Source: Nodularia sp. (in: cyanobacteria) (GTDB lineage Bacteria; Cyanobacteriota; Cyanobacteriia; Cyanobacteriales; Nostocaceae). Taken from it: a stretch of DNA of 64,000 nucleotides. Positions 1-8,441 of the stretch are shown here, piece after piece; the first letter of the stretch is position 1, and each line of letters starts with the position of its first letter. The DNA lies in contig REBL01000141.1 in the NCBI GenBank assembly GCA_007692755.1, positions 17,189-81,188 on the forward strand, written 5' to 3'. A program made the position numbers and the translations under genes. The notes beneath the pieces were generated by a model. That model made no database searches. It saw nothing but the letters and a program-made list of their open reading frames with translations, and had not been told where the DNA came from.

Positions 1-1405
1 TTTTTTCTGAGAGTCTAGCGCAAAATTCTACAGCTTCGTACCAAGATACACTTTCTACGGGAAGATTAGCACCTTTAAACTTTGAGGGATGAGTATTTAA
101 GGGTTGTTTGATTTGAGGTAAAGCGGCTACGGCTTTCCATTGAGCTTGAGTTATGGGATATTTACCCATAAAGAATGGTTTGAGAATCACTTCGTGTTGA
201 GGACGTTCGTCAGCATCTCCTTCAAACTCTGGCGAACCCATCATGAAACTACCGCCAGGAATTGACACCATTTCTAGTGTTACGGCTGGACTCAAATTTT
301 CCGCAAAAAATTTGGCTGTCATGTAATCGCGGTGAACTTCTCTCCCTGCTGTATCGACTGTAACCACCTCAAATTCAAAGGTGTCCAAGGGTGGTAATGG
401 AGATATTACTTTATTTGGTAAAGGCGGTAATCTAATTAATACAGGTAAAGGAATTTCTCTAACTTTAGCTGCAACTGCCGATTTTTTGCATAACTTCAAA
501 TCGTTGATAACTTCTGTTGCTGTTTGATATCTTTCACTAGCTAAATGTTTTAATAATTTATTTAAAATTTGGCTTAATTCATCGCTGATAGTCAGACCTT
601 TTTTTTGTAATTCTTCTTGCCATAACCAATTACCGTTCATGGCATCATAAAGAGGATCATTAATCTCTCCATAAGTATTTTGTAATGGTAAACATTGCGT
701 TAATAGACGCACGCAAGTTACACCTAAAGCATATAAATCACTTCCATGACAAGGAAATCCCGCCATTTGTTCAGATGGCGCATAACCAATGGTATAAATA
801 ACCGTAGCTTGTCTAGCTAAAGTTGTTTGTGTTACCTGTTTAGCACCACCGAAGTCAATTAATACTGGTTTACCATCACTGTCACGGCGAATAATATTTT
901 CTGGTTTGATATCTCGATGAATAACATTAGCAGCATGAATAAATTGGAGAATTGGCAATAAATCAGTTAAAAGTTGATAAATTTGCTCTTCAGTAAAAGC
1001 TTGTTTCTGAACTTCTTGTAACAGAGTTTGCCCTTCGATAAATTCTTGGATAAGATACAAGCTAGAACCTTGTTCAAAATAAGCCAATAATCTGGGTATT
1101 TGTGTATGATTTTCTCCCAGTTCGTATAATCGAAAAGCCTCTTCTCTGAAAAATTCGGCGGCTTTGTTGCGTTGAATTGTGCCTTGAACCTGAGGAAAAA
1201 ATTGTTTGATCACACAAGGCGCATTCAGTCTATCTGCATCTTCAGTTGCATAAGTTCGGCTAAATCCACCTTCACCTAAAAGCCTCAATACGCGATAGCG
1301 ATTTCTTAAGAATTTACCAAAGTTGCTTTGTCCGCAACTCATGCAAAATCTATTGCCTTCAGGGTTGAATGGATTCGAGCAATTGGGATTTTGGCAAATT
1401 TGCAT
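1..1405 (-). CDS. Ser/Thr protein kinase with zinc ribbon and FGE-sulfatase domain (partial)
   Basis: The gene runs off the left edge, so only the first 468 codons are visible. I chose the ATG at 1405 because it puts a four-cysteine zinc ribbon (C4, C9, C21, C24) at the N terminus, as in many cyanobacterial kinases. The Hanks-type kinase domain spans about residues 37-300: glycine loop GEGGFS at 44-49, VIK lysine at 67, HRD at 163-165 followed by IKPEN, and the DFGG magnesium loop at 184-187. After a proline-rich linker, a formylglycine-generating-enzyme type domain starts near residue 345 ([12 protein letters not shown]) and is cut by the window end. Kinase-FGE fusions are common in Nostocales; here the FGE part is more likely a binding or sensing domain than a sulfatase activator. 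The substrate is unknown. Confidence 0.88.
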   Translation of the reverse strand, partial: MQICQNPNCSNPFNPEGNRFCMSCGQSNFGKFLRNRYRVLRLLGEGGFSRTYATEDADRLNAPCVIKQFFPQVQGTIQRNKAAEFFREEAFRLYELGENHTQIPRLLAYFEQGSSLYLIQEFIEGQTLLQEVQKQAFTEEQIYQLLTDLLPILQFIHAANVIHRDIKPENIIRRDSDGKPVLIDFGGAKQVTQTTLARQATVIYTIGYAPSEQMAGFPCHGSDLYALGVTCVRLLTQCLPLQNTYGEINDPLYDAMNGNWLWQEELQKKGLTISDELSQILNKLLKHLASERYQTATEVINDLKLCKKSAVAAKVREIPLPVLIRLPPLPNKVISPLPPLDTFEFEVVTVDTAGREVHRDYMTAKFFAENLSPAVTLEMVSIPGGSFMMGSPEFEGDADERPQHEVILKPFFMGKYPITQAQWKAVAALPQIKQPLNTHPSKFKGANLPVESVSWYEAVEFCARLSEK

Positions 1406-1682
1406 AATGAGGAGGAAATAGCATCTTATCCAAACTTAGCCCCAATAATATCAAATTCAGAATACATATATAGACAAATAAACCTGAACAAATTAGCACC
1501 TGCATATATACTTCTCAGGGAAATACAAATGCAAAAATTTAATTTATTTTTTTTGTTCTGGGTACTCTTTAAATACGAGGACTTCTGAGATTATATATTT
1601 TGATCACAAAGAAAATAATATTGTAAAAGTCTTGAATTTGTCAAGGGTATTGACCTATTGTTAATTTGGCACATTTTCCAGG

Positions 1683-2480
1683 TTATTTTTTGTTATCAAA
1701 AGCACGAATTAATTCCGCTACAAAGGCGAAAATTGCCGAGACTGTAATTAAGAGAACACTCAGAGCATTCATATCAGGCTGCACTCCTATTCTAATTCGA
1801 CTAAAAATTTCTATTGGTAGGGTGTTAGAACCGCTACCTGATGTAAAACTGGCAATGAGAAAGTCATCTAAACTTAATACAAAAGCTAGCAGACAGCCAG
1901 CAATAATACCAGGCATTAATTGAGGTAGTAATACTTTCATAAATGCTTGTATTGGTGTAGCGCCTAAATCTAGCGCTGCTTCTTCTAAGTGAGGATCTAA
2001 ATTTGTCAGTCTGGAAGAAACTACAACTGCGATATAAGCGAGGCAAAATACTATATGAGCGGCAATAATTGTCCACAAACTCAAGGGGATGGCAAAGGCT
2101 GCGAGAAAAACTAAAGTCGCTACAGCGATCGCGATATCTGGAATAATTAACGGGAGGTAAGAAATACCACGATACACATTCTTACCCAAAAACTGATAAC
2201 GTGCCAATCCTACAGCCATCAAGGTTCCCAACACCGCCGAAATACCCACTGCACAAAAGGCAACTATCAAACTATTTTTCACAGCCGATAAAATTCGCTC
2301 GTCGCTGAATAATTTGTAGTACCAATCGAGAGTGAATCCTTGCCAAGTTGCACTGTAGGGTGACTGGTTGAAGCTATAAAAGCCTAGCACCAATATAGGC
2401 AAATACATGAATACAGATAAAATTACTGTGAAAACCGCCTGCCAGGAGACACGCGGTTTTTTTGATGGAGAAATATGCAC
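1683..2480 (-). CDS. potC: PotC-like ABC transporter permease (spermidine/putrescine type)
   Basis: This 265-residue protein has about six hydrophobic segments and the permease EAA loop near residues 165-190 (EEAALDLGATPIQAF), which docks onto the ATPase. N-terminal WQAVFTVILSVFMYLPILVL and the FNQSPYSATWQGFTLDWY stretch are typical of PotC, the second membrane subunit of polyamine importers, which act in the inner membrane with PotA, PotB and PotD. None of those partners is next to it: a kinase lies downstream and a non-coding stretch upstream. It may therefore work with subunits encoded elsewhere. The family call is firm; the exact substrate (polyamine versus another small cation or organic solute) is not. 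Confidence 0.85.
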   Translation of the reverse strand: MHISPSKKPRVSWQAVFTVILSVFMYLPILVLGFYSFNQSPYSATWQGFTLDWYYKLFSDERILSAVKNSLIVAFCAVGISAVLGTLMAVGLARYQFLGKNVYRGISYLPLIIPDIAIAVATLVFLAAFAIPLSLWTIIAAHIVFCLAYIAVVVSSRLTNLDPHLEEAALDLGATPIQAFMKVLLPQLMPGIIAGCLLAFVLSLDDFLIASFTSGSGSNTLPIEIFSRIRIGVQPDMNALSVLLITVSAIFAFVAELIRAFDNKK

Positions 2481-3003
2481 GTTTATAATATTTGTGATTT
2501 TTTATAACCGATGAACGTGTTCTATATAACATTAAAATTTTATTTCGTCAATACTGTTTGGGGAACTGGGCTGGCCGTGAGTGTAGCTAAACATGATTGG
2601 GGAAGTATGAAATACTCCTTCTTGAGAGGCATATACTTTATCTCCCTCTTGCTATGGGATGAGGCGAATCATCATAAATGGCTAGCAAAAACATCCCAAA
2701 AGCTTGTGTTAAAAAATTGAATTTTGCGGAAAAAATGCCAGATTCAAGAAACATTTTCGACAAAATCACAAAAATTAGATCGAGAAATATTTTATTTAAA
2801 AATAATCCAGTTTATTTCCTATCTAGAGCAATATTTCCCTACAAAGGTAGAAAGCAAATCTCGGATATGGATAATACAATTTGAATGAAACTGTTTATTA
2901 AATTGGTATTGAATTGGATTTCAAAGTGCTAATTATTTTTTTATAGGCACTTGGTGAAATAACCAATCAATATCTCGTTTTAAGCTTATTTTTTAGGAGT
3001 TTT
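2481..3003. other. Intergenic region between divergent potC-like and glycosyltransferase genes
   Basis: This stretch of about 520 bases is AT-rich and I see no convincing gene. Two short plus-strand reading frames (2511-2720 and 2678-2884) overlap each other, lack ribosome-binding sites and resemble nothing I know. No PotB-like coding remnant was found on the minus strand. A ribosome-binding sequence TAGGAG at about 2993-2998 belongs to the following glycosyltransferase. Confidence 0.5.
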
Positions 3004-4095
3004 ATGATGCGAATCGCTCAGATTGCCCCATTATTCGAGAGAGTACCGCCTCCAGCATATGGGGGTATAGAGTTAGTTGTCGGACTACTAACTGATGAAT
3101 TAGTTCGACGGGGACATGAAGTCACGCTATTTGCTTCAGGAGATTCTATTAGTTTGGCAAAGCTGGTATCAGTTCATCCCCGTGCCTTACGACTCGATCC
3201 AGATGTTAAGGAACATAACATATACGAAATGTTGCAACTAGGCTTTGTCTATGAACGAGCAGCAGAATTTGACATTATTCATTCCCATGTGTGCTGTGCG
3301 GCACTACCCTATGCGAATCTGATTAAAACACCCACGGTTCATACCTTGCATGGTATTTTTACCCCAGATAACGAAAAAATGTTTCAATATGCTAAACATC
3401 AACCTTTTGTGAGTATTTCCAATGCCCAGAGGGAACTCAGATTAGGGTTAAACTATGTATCAACGGTCTACAATGGCATTGATGTTAATAGTTATAAATT
3501 TCATCCCCAAGCAGATAATCCGCCATACTTAGCGTTTTTAGGGCGGTTATCTCCAGAGAAAGGCGCACATTTAGCGATCGCTATTGCTAAACAAACAGGT
3601 TATCATTTAAAAATTGCCGGGAAAGTAGATGTGGTTGACCGAGAATACTTTGAACAAGAAGTGAAGCCACATATCGATGGTCAGCAAATTGAGTATTTAG
3701 GTGAAGCGAACCATATTCAAAAAAATGCCCTGATGGGAGGTGCAGTCGCAACTCTTTTCCCCATTACTTGGCGTGAACCTTTTGGCTTAGTTATGGTAGA
3801 ATCAATGGCAGCAGGTACGCCCGTGATTGCCATGAAATTAGGGTCTACTGTTGAGGTAATTAAACACGGAAAATCCGGCTTTCTTTGCAATAACGTTGCA
3901 GATTTTATTAGTGCTATTGATCAAGTAGCACGGTTAGACCGCTATGTTTGCCGGGAGTATGTCCAAAATTACTTTAGCCTCCAACACATGACCGATGGTT
4001 ATGAGGCCGTATATCAGCAAATTATCCGAGAAAAATCTGCTAAAAATGCTCATATCCACGATGTGGTGAGTCTAGGTATGAGCAGCAATTCCTAG
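3004..4095 (+). CDS. Family 4 glycosyltransferase (GT-B fold)
   Basis: This 363-residue protein has the GT-B layout. The N-terminal Rossmann half has the acceptor loop PPPAYGGIELVVGLLTDELV near residues 15-34 and HTLHG near 117. The C-terminal donor half has LAFLGRLSPEKG near 178 and the EX7E motif EPFGLVMVESMAAGTPVIA near 258-276, which binds the nucleotide sugar. It is a retaining sugar transferase, likely for exopolysaccharide, glycolipid or a compatible solute; donor and acceptor cannot be read from sequence. TAGGAG lies about six bases before the ATG at 3004; a second ATG follows directly. It is transcribed alone, divergent from potC and convergent with the DUF1499 gene. Confidence 0.88.
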   Translation: MMRIAQIAPLFERVPPPAYGGIELVVGLLTDELVRRGHEVTLFASGDSISLAKLVSVHPRALRLDPDVKEHNIYEMLQLGFVYERAAEFDIIHSHVCCAALPYANLIKTPTVHTLHGIFTPDNEKMFQYAKHQPFVSISNAQRELRLGLNYVSTVYNGIDVNSYKFHPQADNPPYLAFLGRLSPEKGAHLAIAIAKQTGYHLKIAGKVDVVDREYFEQEVKPHIDGQQIEYLGEANHIQKNALMGGAVATLFPITWREPFGLVMVESMAAGTPVIAMKLGSTVEVIKHGKSGFLCNNVADFISAIDQVARLDRYVCREYVQNYFSLQHMTDGYEAVYQQIIREKSAKNAHIHDVVSLGMSSNS

Positions 4096-4183
4096 ATGTT
4101 TCTTTGTCAGCAATATTTCTAGGTAATTGAGTATAGGTAATTGAAAGAACCCTTTACCAACTACCTAGAAATGGACAAGCAAA

Positions 4184-4573
4184 TTATTTAAATTTGGCTC
4201 GAATTGTTTCTATTCTTTGACGATTAACACCTAAATCGCTTTGACCTAAGCGTGAAGCTGAACGCACCTGGATAACATTCGCCTGACGGTCTAGATAAAA
4301 TTCTACATCATCAACAAATCCCATTAAGGCGCTTTTAAATTCGGCATATAAATAATCTTCTGTCTCAGTAATTATTTTTGTTCTTGGTAAGGATTCAATG
4401 ATTTGTTTAAGATGAGTAATCGCTTCTTGGGGATTAGATGTAAAAGTCAGTGGTGAAATGATATGCTCTGGATCTGTGTCTTGACTAGAAACACAGTTCG
4501 GTGAATTGGGACAAGATGCTAATTTACCGTTATTCACACCTAAATTATTCGGACGTTTCCCTGCAAAAATCAT
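4184..4573 (-). CDS. DUF1499 family protein
   Basis: This is a 129-residue single-domain protein. The features that match DUF1499 are the N-terminal CPNSPNCVSSQ, a central region with AEFKSALMGFVDDVEFYLD, and the end RSASRLGQSDLGVNRQRIETI. The biochemical role of the family is not known. No signal peptide or membrane segment is evident. It is the last of a run of minus-strand genes (porin, secreted protein, DnaJ, DUF3143, DUF1499) but is separated from the DUF3143 gene by about 70 bases, so co-transcription is possible but not certain. Confidence 0.85.
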   Translation of the reverse strand: MIFAGKRPNNLGVNNGKLASCPNSPNCVSSQDTDPEHIISPLTFTSNPQEAITHLKQIIESLPRTKIITETEDYLYAEFKSALMGFVDDVEFYLDRQANVIQVRSASRLGQSDLGVNRQRIETIRAKFK

Positions 4574-4646
4574 AACGGGCTAATTTTATGTATAAAACTA
4601 ATAATCACATTTCTACCAGACCAGTTCTAGTTCTAGCAACACAATT

Positions 4647-4913
4647 TTAAGGGCCAGAAAACACAGCTTGCTCTATATCTTCCCGGCTGAGAGAATACTT
4701 AAACGAGCGTTGCATTTCTTGGTCATTTTCCCCAGATTTGATATATCTGACTGTAATTTGCTCAACATCAAGCCACAGTTCAGCTTGCCAACTAGGTCGT
4801 TTTACACGCCAACAATGTAGCTCATTTTCATCTTGTTGACAGCCTTGCTCTTTTAACCACTTCTCAATTTGTGGTAGCGAATGACTATATAAAGGTGTAT
4901 CGGGGGTAACCAT
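4647..4913 (-). CDS. DUF3143 family small protein
   Basis: This 88-residue soluble protein matches the cyanobacterial DUF3143 family by length and by its pattern: an N-terminal LPQIEKWLKEQGC, a central WQAELWLDVEQITVRY beta-rich part and a helical end SREDIEQAVFSGP. The function is unknown. It follows the DnaJ-domain gene by 20 bases on the same strand, so the two are probably one transcript. This DnaJ-DUF3143 order is, to my knowledge, frequent in cyanobacteria, which suggests a shared role, but that remains inference. Confidence 0.75.
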   Translation of the reverse strand: MVTPDTPLYSHSLPQIEKWLKEQGCQQDENELHCWRVKRPSWQAELWLDVEQITVRYIKSGENDQEMQRSFKYSLSREDIEQAVFSGP

Positions 4914-4933
4914 ATAAAATTACAAAAAACAAC

Positions 4934-5470
4934 TCAAAATTCAATAATATTCACTTGTCCAGGGGTGGAGAATTGAGAAATTAGGCTAATTTGTGGTTGG
5001 GTAACTTGGGTTGGGATATTGCTTTCACCACGAATCACAGCAACAGCGATCGCTACTAATACACAACCTGCCAAAGTTAAGCCTAACACAAATAATACAA
5101 AGATTTCTCCGGCTGATAAGGGGCGATCGCTTGCGTCCAGATACATTGATTTTGAATAATCGTAGGGTTGACGCACCGGATGGTTTAAATCCGTGGGTGC
5201 TTGAATTACCCCAAAGCGAGAATAGCCAATTTTAGTATCATAACTTAAACGCTTTTCTGGACTGCTCAGAGTGGCGTAAGCTTCATTAATTTGCTGAAAT
5301 TTCGTAGTCGCAACCGTAGCAGGTAATTCCGTCGTATCTGGGTGATACTGTTTACTCAACTCCCAATAAGCCCGACGGATATCAATCACCGAAGCTGAGG
5401 GATGCAGTCCTAGCAATCCGTAATATGTTGGATTCTTGCTGATTTGTCGCTTTGTCCCGTTTTCAGTCAC
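4934..5470 (-). CDS. Membrane-anchored DnaJ-domain protein
   Basis: This 178-residue protein starts with a J domain (about residues 14-85): TYYGLLGLHPSASVIDIRRA, the HPD tripeptide that stimulates Hsp70 ATPase, and a KFQQINEAYATLSSPEKRLS helix. It lacks the Gly/Phe and zinc-finger regions of a full DnaJ. One transmembrane segment follows at about residues 122-146 (FVLFVLGLTLAGCVLVAIAV), so it probably recruits an Hsp70 to a membrane. This is a type III J-protein, similar in design to cyanobacterial thylakoid J-proteins. It is upstream of the DUF3143 gene. It is not part of the dnaK-dnaJ pair at 16-19 kb. Confidence 0.85.
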   Translation of the reverse strand: MTENGTKRQISKNPTYYGLLGLHPSASVIDIRRAYWELSKQYHPDTTELPATVATTKFQQINEAYATLSSPEKRLSYDTKIGYSRFGVIQAPTDLNHPVRQPYDYSKSMYLDASDRPLSAGEIFVLFVLGLTLAGCVLVAIAVAVIRGESNIPTQVTQPQISLISQFSTPGQVNIIEF

Positions 5471-5551
5471 GGCTTTGATTCACTTTGCTCAAATTCAGTT
5501 TTTTATATTTTAATTGTTTTATGAATATCCGCGCCGCAAAACTGCAAACTT

Positions 5552-5580
5552 TCAACCCCCAGATGAAGCAGGGGGTTTGA
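5552..5580 (-). terminator. Hairpin downstream of the DUF4476-like gene
   Basis: An inverted repeat of about eight base pairs (arms CAACCCCC and GGGGGTTTG, ten-base loop) lies between the end of the secreted-protein gene and the DnaJ gene. It has no long U tract, so it may be a weak terminator or a copy of a dispersed cyanobacterial hairpin repeat. Confidence 0.5.
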
Positions 5581-5611
5581 ATCTAGTTTATATTTGTGCC
5601 ATTCTCGCCAA

Positions 5612-6379
5612 TTATTTATTTGATAAATCAGCAATCTGACGGCGCAATTCCTGGCGATCGCGATCAAAAGTAAAAGCCTGCTCCACCACAAACCAGTTAC
5701 CACGATCCACAACTTGGGGATATAGTAACACTGCCGCCGGGATCTTATTGCTCGAAAATCTTATCTGCTTGATAATCTCAGTAGCTTGGGCTGCTGTAAA
5801 GTAATTGTGAGGAACCGCCTGAGCTAAGAAATCAAGTGGTTTAGCCCAGTTACTGTCCAAACCATTCATGAGTTGCTTAAAAGCAGCATCACTGATAACG
5901 GTTGTACTAGACTGAGGTGGTGTACTAACACGAGACTCACCGATGTCTGTGACAATAGAATTGAATACAGAATTAAAGTTAGCCGCAGACACACCTTTTG
6001 TTCCCGCAACCATGAGTACTGCTTCCGATAACCGAGGATTAATCCGGCGACAGTAGACGGTAGCAGTGATATCTCTTCCTTGAGCATTAATCGAGTTTTG
6101 TCTGGTATTTTGACGCACCAAACCAGAGCGTTTAACAGCAGTTTCGGCGCGGTTGAGACAAGTAGATAAATTACCATTCACCTCTAAAAACTCATAGAGG
6201 AGTTGCGGCGATGCTTGGGCGGGTAAACTCCATCCTACTATACCTAAACTGAGGAGCAGAGTACCCAGTCCACACTTGTTCAGGACTGGGTTAGTGGAAA
6301 TTGGCCTAGTGCATATTCCCAGGACAAACCTCACCAAATCCCATTGCTTCTGGACTGACTTTTCTGTTTTCATTTTCAT
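5612..6379 (-). CDS. Secreted protein with C-terminal DUF4476-like domain
   Basis: This 255-residue protein has a hydrophobic stretch at about residues 39-55 (GLGTLLLSLGIVGWSLPAQA) that reads as a signal peptide ending in an AQA-type cleavage site. The long basic N-terminal lead-in before it suggests that translation may start later, though no better start is obvious. The last 90 residues (DAAFKQLMNGLDSNWAKPLD, then KLP-like helices and DRGNWFVVEQAFTFDRDRQE) resemble DUF4476, a domain of unknown function in exported proteins. The middle part is not recognised. It lies between the iron porin and the DnaJ gene on the same strand; no functional link is evident. Confidence 0.7.
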   Translation of the reverse strand: MKMKTEKSVQKQWDLVRFVLGICTRPISTNPVLNKCGLGTLLLSLGIVGWSLPAQASPQLLYEFLEVNGNLSTCLNRAETAVKRSGLVRQNTRQNSINAQGRDITATVYCRRINPRLSEAVLMVAGTKGVSAANFNSVFNSIVTDIGESRVSTPPQSSTTVISDAAFKQLMNGLDSNWAKPLDFLAQAVPHNYFTAAQATEIIKQIRFSSNKIPAAVLLYPQVVDRGNWFVVEQAFTFDRDRQELRRQIADLSNK

Positions 6380-6441
6380 TGTGCAAAATATAGGTAACTT
6401 ATGTTACCCAATTCTCTCAGCCAAGTCAGCCAAAAGCTGAA

Positions 6442-8139
6442 TTAAAACGTGAAGGTTGTGCGAATTGTACCAATAACCACATCAGGATTATTACTGGTTT
6501 GGTTAGGAGCTACCAGCCAAATTACCCCAGGTGTAACTGAGATATGATCATTTAATTGATACTTGTAAAAAGCTTCCAGATGTAATGGTGTGGAACGATT
6601 GGGGATAATACTGATGACATCACTTGCACCACCCACGAATGGTCGCAGATTGGGAATGATCCCGGAACGAGTCGCATAAGGGGGAACACCGGCAATAATT
6701 CCTCCCAAATTACCTTCTTTACCTAAATCAGGAAATGCTAAGGCGATCGCATAACTGAAAACATCAGCACTTTCATTATCAGCCCCTGCGGATCTACCTT
6801 GTTGATTAGTATACATAAACCAACTATTCACGGCAAACTTGGGCGAAACTCGCCACAAACCAGCCACACCATAGGCATTAATGGCGCGTCGGGAATTATC
6901 TGAAATTAAACTGGGAGAATTTGCCGAAATCGTCCCCACATCATTCAGAAAAGTGGGTGTACCGGCGGCGTAGGCATTGACGTAGGTTAACCCAAAAGCT
7001 AAATTTGGTGTCGGTGCGATCGTTAACTGCGCCAAAGCTGAATAGCGACCATTAAATAAACCTCCGGCTGTAGTACCATTACTGCTACTGGGAGTTAAAC
7101 TTTCTGGACTCCTCGCATTTGTCGCTAAATAGCCTAAACTCAAGTTAATCGCCGGACTCAATTCATAATTCAACCCCAAACCCGCACCCACTGAACCAAT
7201 GCGGTAAATAGGGCTATATTGAGAAAAAGTAGACAGTGAACCAGAACCGCCATCGTCATCACCAACTGCACTAAACACATTTGGTAAATAGTCTACGTGT
7301 TCACCCCGATTCGCAAACACAGCCGCGCGTAATTTTTTACTTACTGGAAACTTATAGCTAATAGTCCCGATGTCTACATTACCCGCAGCATTCAGAGGAA
7401 AGTCGTGATTAAATGTTTGTGCGCCTTCGGGGCTGGTTTGTCTAGCGCCAAAGCTAGCTAATAAAGGATCTGCGCCATAGCGAAAACCACGAGGAGTTTG
7501 GGGGTGAGGAGTACTACCAGCTTGGAGTTTAATTTTTAGCTCATCTTGTCCAGTAAAACTACTGCGTAACTTGAGATGAACTCTATTAGCCAAGACAGCA
7601 CTATTGCGAGTTACACCAACTCCAAAGGGGTCACTATCTCCAGTCAAAACATCAGTCAGAGCAAAAATAGCTTCACCCGAAAGCTTCGTAGTTGTAGAAA
7701 ACTGCTGACTTTCTAAAACTGCGGTGCGGCTTTCTACAGCGTCAACTCGTCCCCGCAAAATAGCTAATTCAGCACTGAATTCCTCTTGTAGCCGTTGGAG
7801 AATGGTTAAATCTTCTGGCTGTACGACATCCAGAGTAGCTGTAGCAATTAGCTGATTAACTCGATCTAAACAAGCATTTAAACCAGCCGCAAACTCATAA
7901 CGCGTCATAGCCCGATTTCCCCCAAATGTGCCATTGGGATATCCTGCTATACAGCCATAACGTTCTACTAAAGATTGTACAGCACTAAAAGCCCAATCTG
8001 TCTGTTGCACATCAGACAACTGAGATACAGAAGTGACTTGTGCAAAACCGTCATTCTCTCTAACTTCACCAGCCCAGACTAAGGGAGAAATGGCAACTAT
8101 TGGCGCTGCTAAGAGCAAACCTGACAAAACTTTTAACAT
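6442..8139 (-). CDS. SLH-domain iron-uptake porin (OprB family)
   Basis: The protein is about 565 residues from the ATG at 8139. I prefer that start over an upstream GTG at 8160 because GAGG precedes it and a signal peptide begins at once (LLLAAPIVAISPLVWA). The order is the cyanobacterial one: an S-layer-homology domain at about 38-90 (WAFSAVQSLVERYGCIAGYP, then MTRYEFAAGLNACLDRV), a coiled coil at about 95-140, and a 16-stranded-type OprB barrel up to the terminal phenylalanine (TIRTTFTF), as in outer-membrane proteins. It forms an outer-membrane channel; family members are used for inorganic iron uptake. A near-consensus Fur box at 8194-8212 fits iron repression. Confidence 0.9.
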   Translation of the reverse strand: MLKVLSGLLLAAPIVAISPLVWAGEVRENDGFAQVTSVSQLSDVQQTDWAFSAVQSLVERYGCIAGYPNGTFGGNRAMTRYEFAAGLNACLDRVNQLIATATLDVVQPEDLTILQRLQEEFSAELAILRGRVDAVESRTAVLESQQFSTTTKLSGEAIFALTDVLTGDSDPFGVGVTRNSAVLANRVHLKLRSSFTGQDELKIKLQAGSTPHPQTPRGFRYGADPLLASFGARQTSPEGAQTFNHDFPLNAAGNVDIGTISYKFPVSKKLRAAVFANRGEHVDYLPNVFSAVGDDDGGSGSLSTFSQYSPIYRIGSVGAGLGLNYELSPAINLSLGYLATNARSPESLTPSSSNGTTAGGLFNGRYSALAQLTIAPTPNLAFGLTYVNAYAAGTPTFLNDVGTISANSPSLISDNSRRAINAYGVAGLWRVSPKFAVNSWFMYTNQQGRSAGADNESADVFSYAIALAFPDLGKEGNLGGIIAGVPPYATRSGIIPNLRPFVGGASDVISIIPNRSTPLHLEAFYKYQLNDHISVTPGVIWLVAPNQTSNNPDVVIGTIRTTFTF

Positions 8140-8193
8140 CACATCCTCACTTTTGGACACACCCTGATCTGATATGCTTTATACTGTCATTCA

Positions 8194-8212
8194 GATAATG
8201 ATAACTATTATC
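8194..8212. promoter_or_regulatory. Fur box upstream of the iron porin
   Basis: The sequence GATAATGATAACTATTATC matches the classical 19-base Fur consensus at 17 positions (the two central-right bases are swapped). It lies about 55 bases upstream of the porin start, in the divergent gap shared with lanM, so a bound Fur dimer could repress the porin when iron is plentiful. Whether lanM is affected depends on where its promoter lies. Confidence 0.85.
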
Positions 8213-8249
8213 ATGATTTGGCAATGGTGTAAATACTAACGGCTTCTCT

Positions 8250-8405
8250 CCCCTCTCCTGACTAAGGCTACGGTGTACACACATCCTGAACCAAAGAGAG
8301 TTTCCAGTCTTAAAACAAGATTTAAGCGGAAATCTAGTTCCCCTCCTCGCTTGCGGGGAGGGGTTAGGGGTGGGGTTTTATGACACAAAAGAGAATTTCC
8401 CGACC
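8250..8405 (+). repeat. MITE-like repeat, left copy (right terminus lost)
   Basis: About 155 bases that match 13826-13981 almost throughout: the leading CTAAGGCTACGGTGTACACA, a middle part, and the GC-rich hairpin CCCCTCCTCGC / GCGGGGAGGGG followed by TTAGGGGTGGGG. Unlike the copy at 13826-14016, this one stops after TTCCCGACC and lacks the right inverted terminus. It ends just before the lanM start, so it may carry part of the lanM leader or promoter. Confidence 0.8.
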
Positions 8406-8441
8406 TTAAAAATTCTTAAAGACACTGATAAACTAGCAAAA

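Noticed and set aside
1328..1588. Plus-strand reading frame of 86 codons
   Set aside because: It overlaps the start of the kinase gene on the other strand, has no ribosome-binding site and resembles no protein.
2511..2884. Two overlapping small plus-strand frames before the glycosyltransferase
   Set aside because: No ribosome-binding sites, random-looking composition, AT-rich intergenic DNA.
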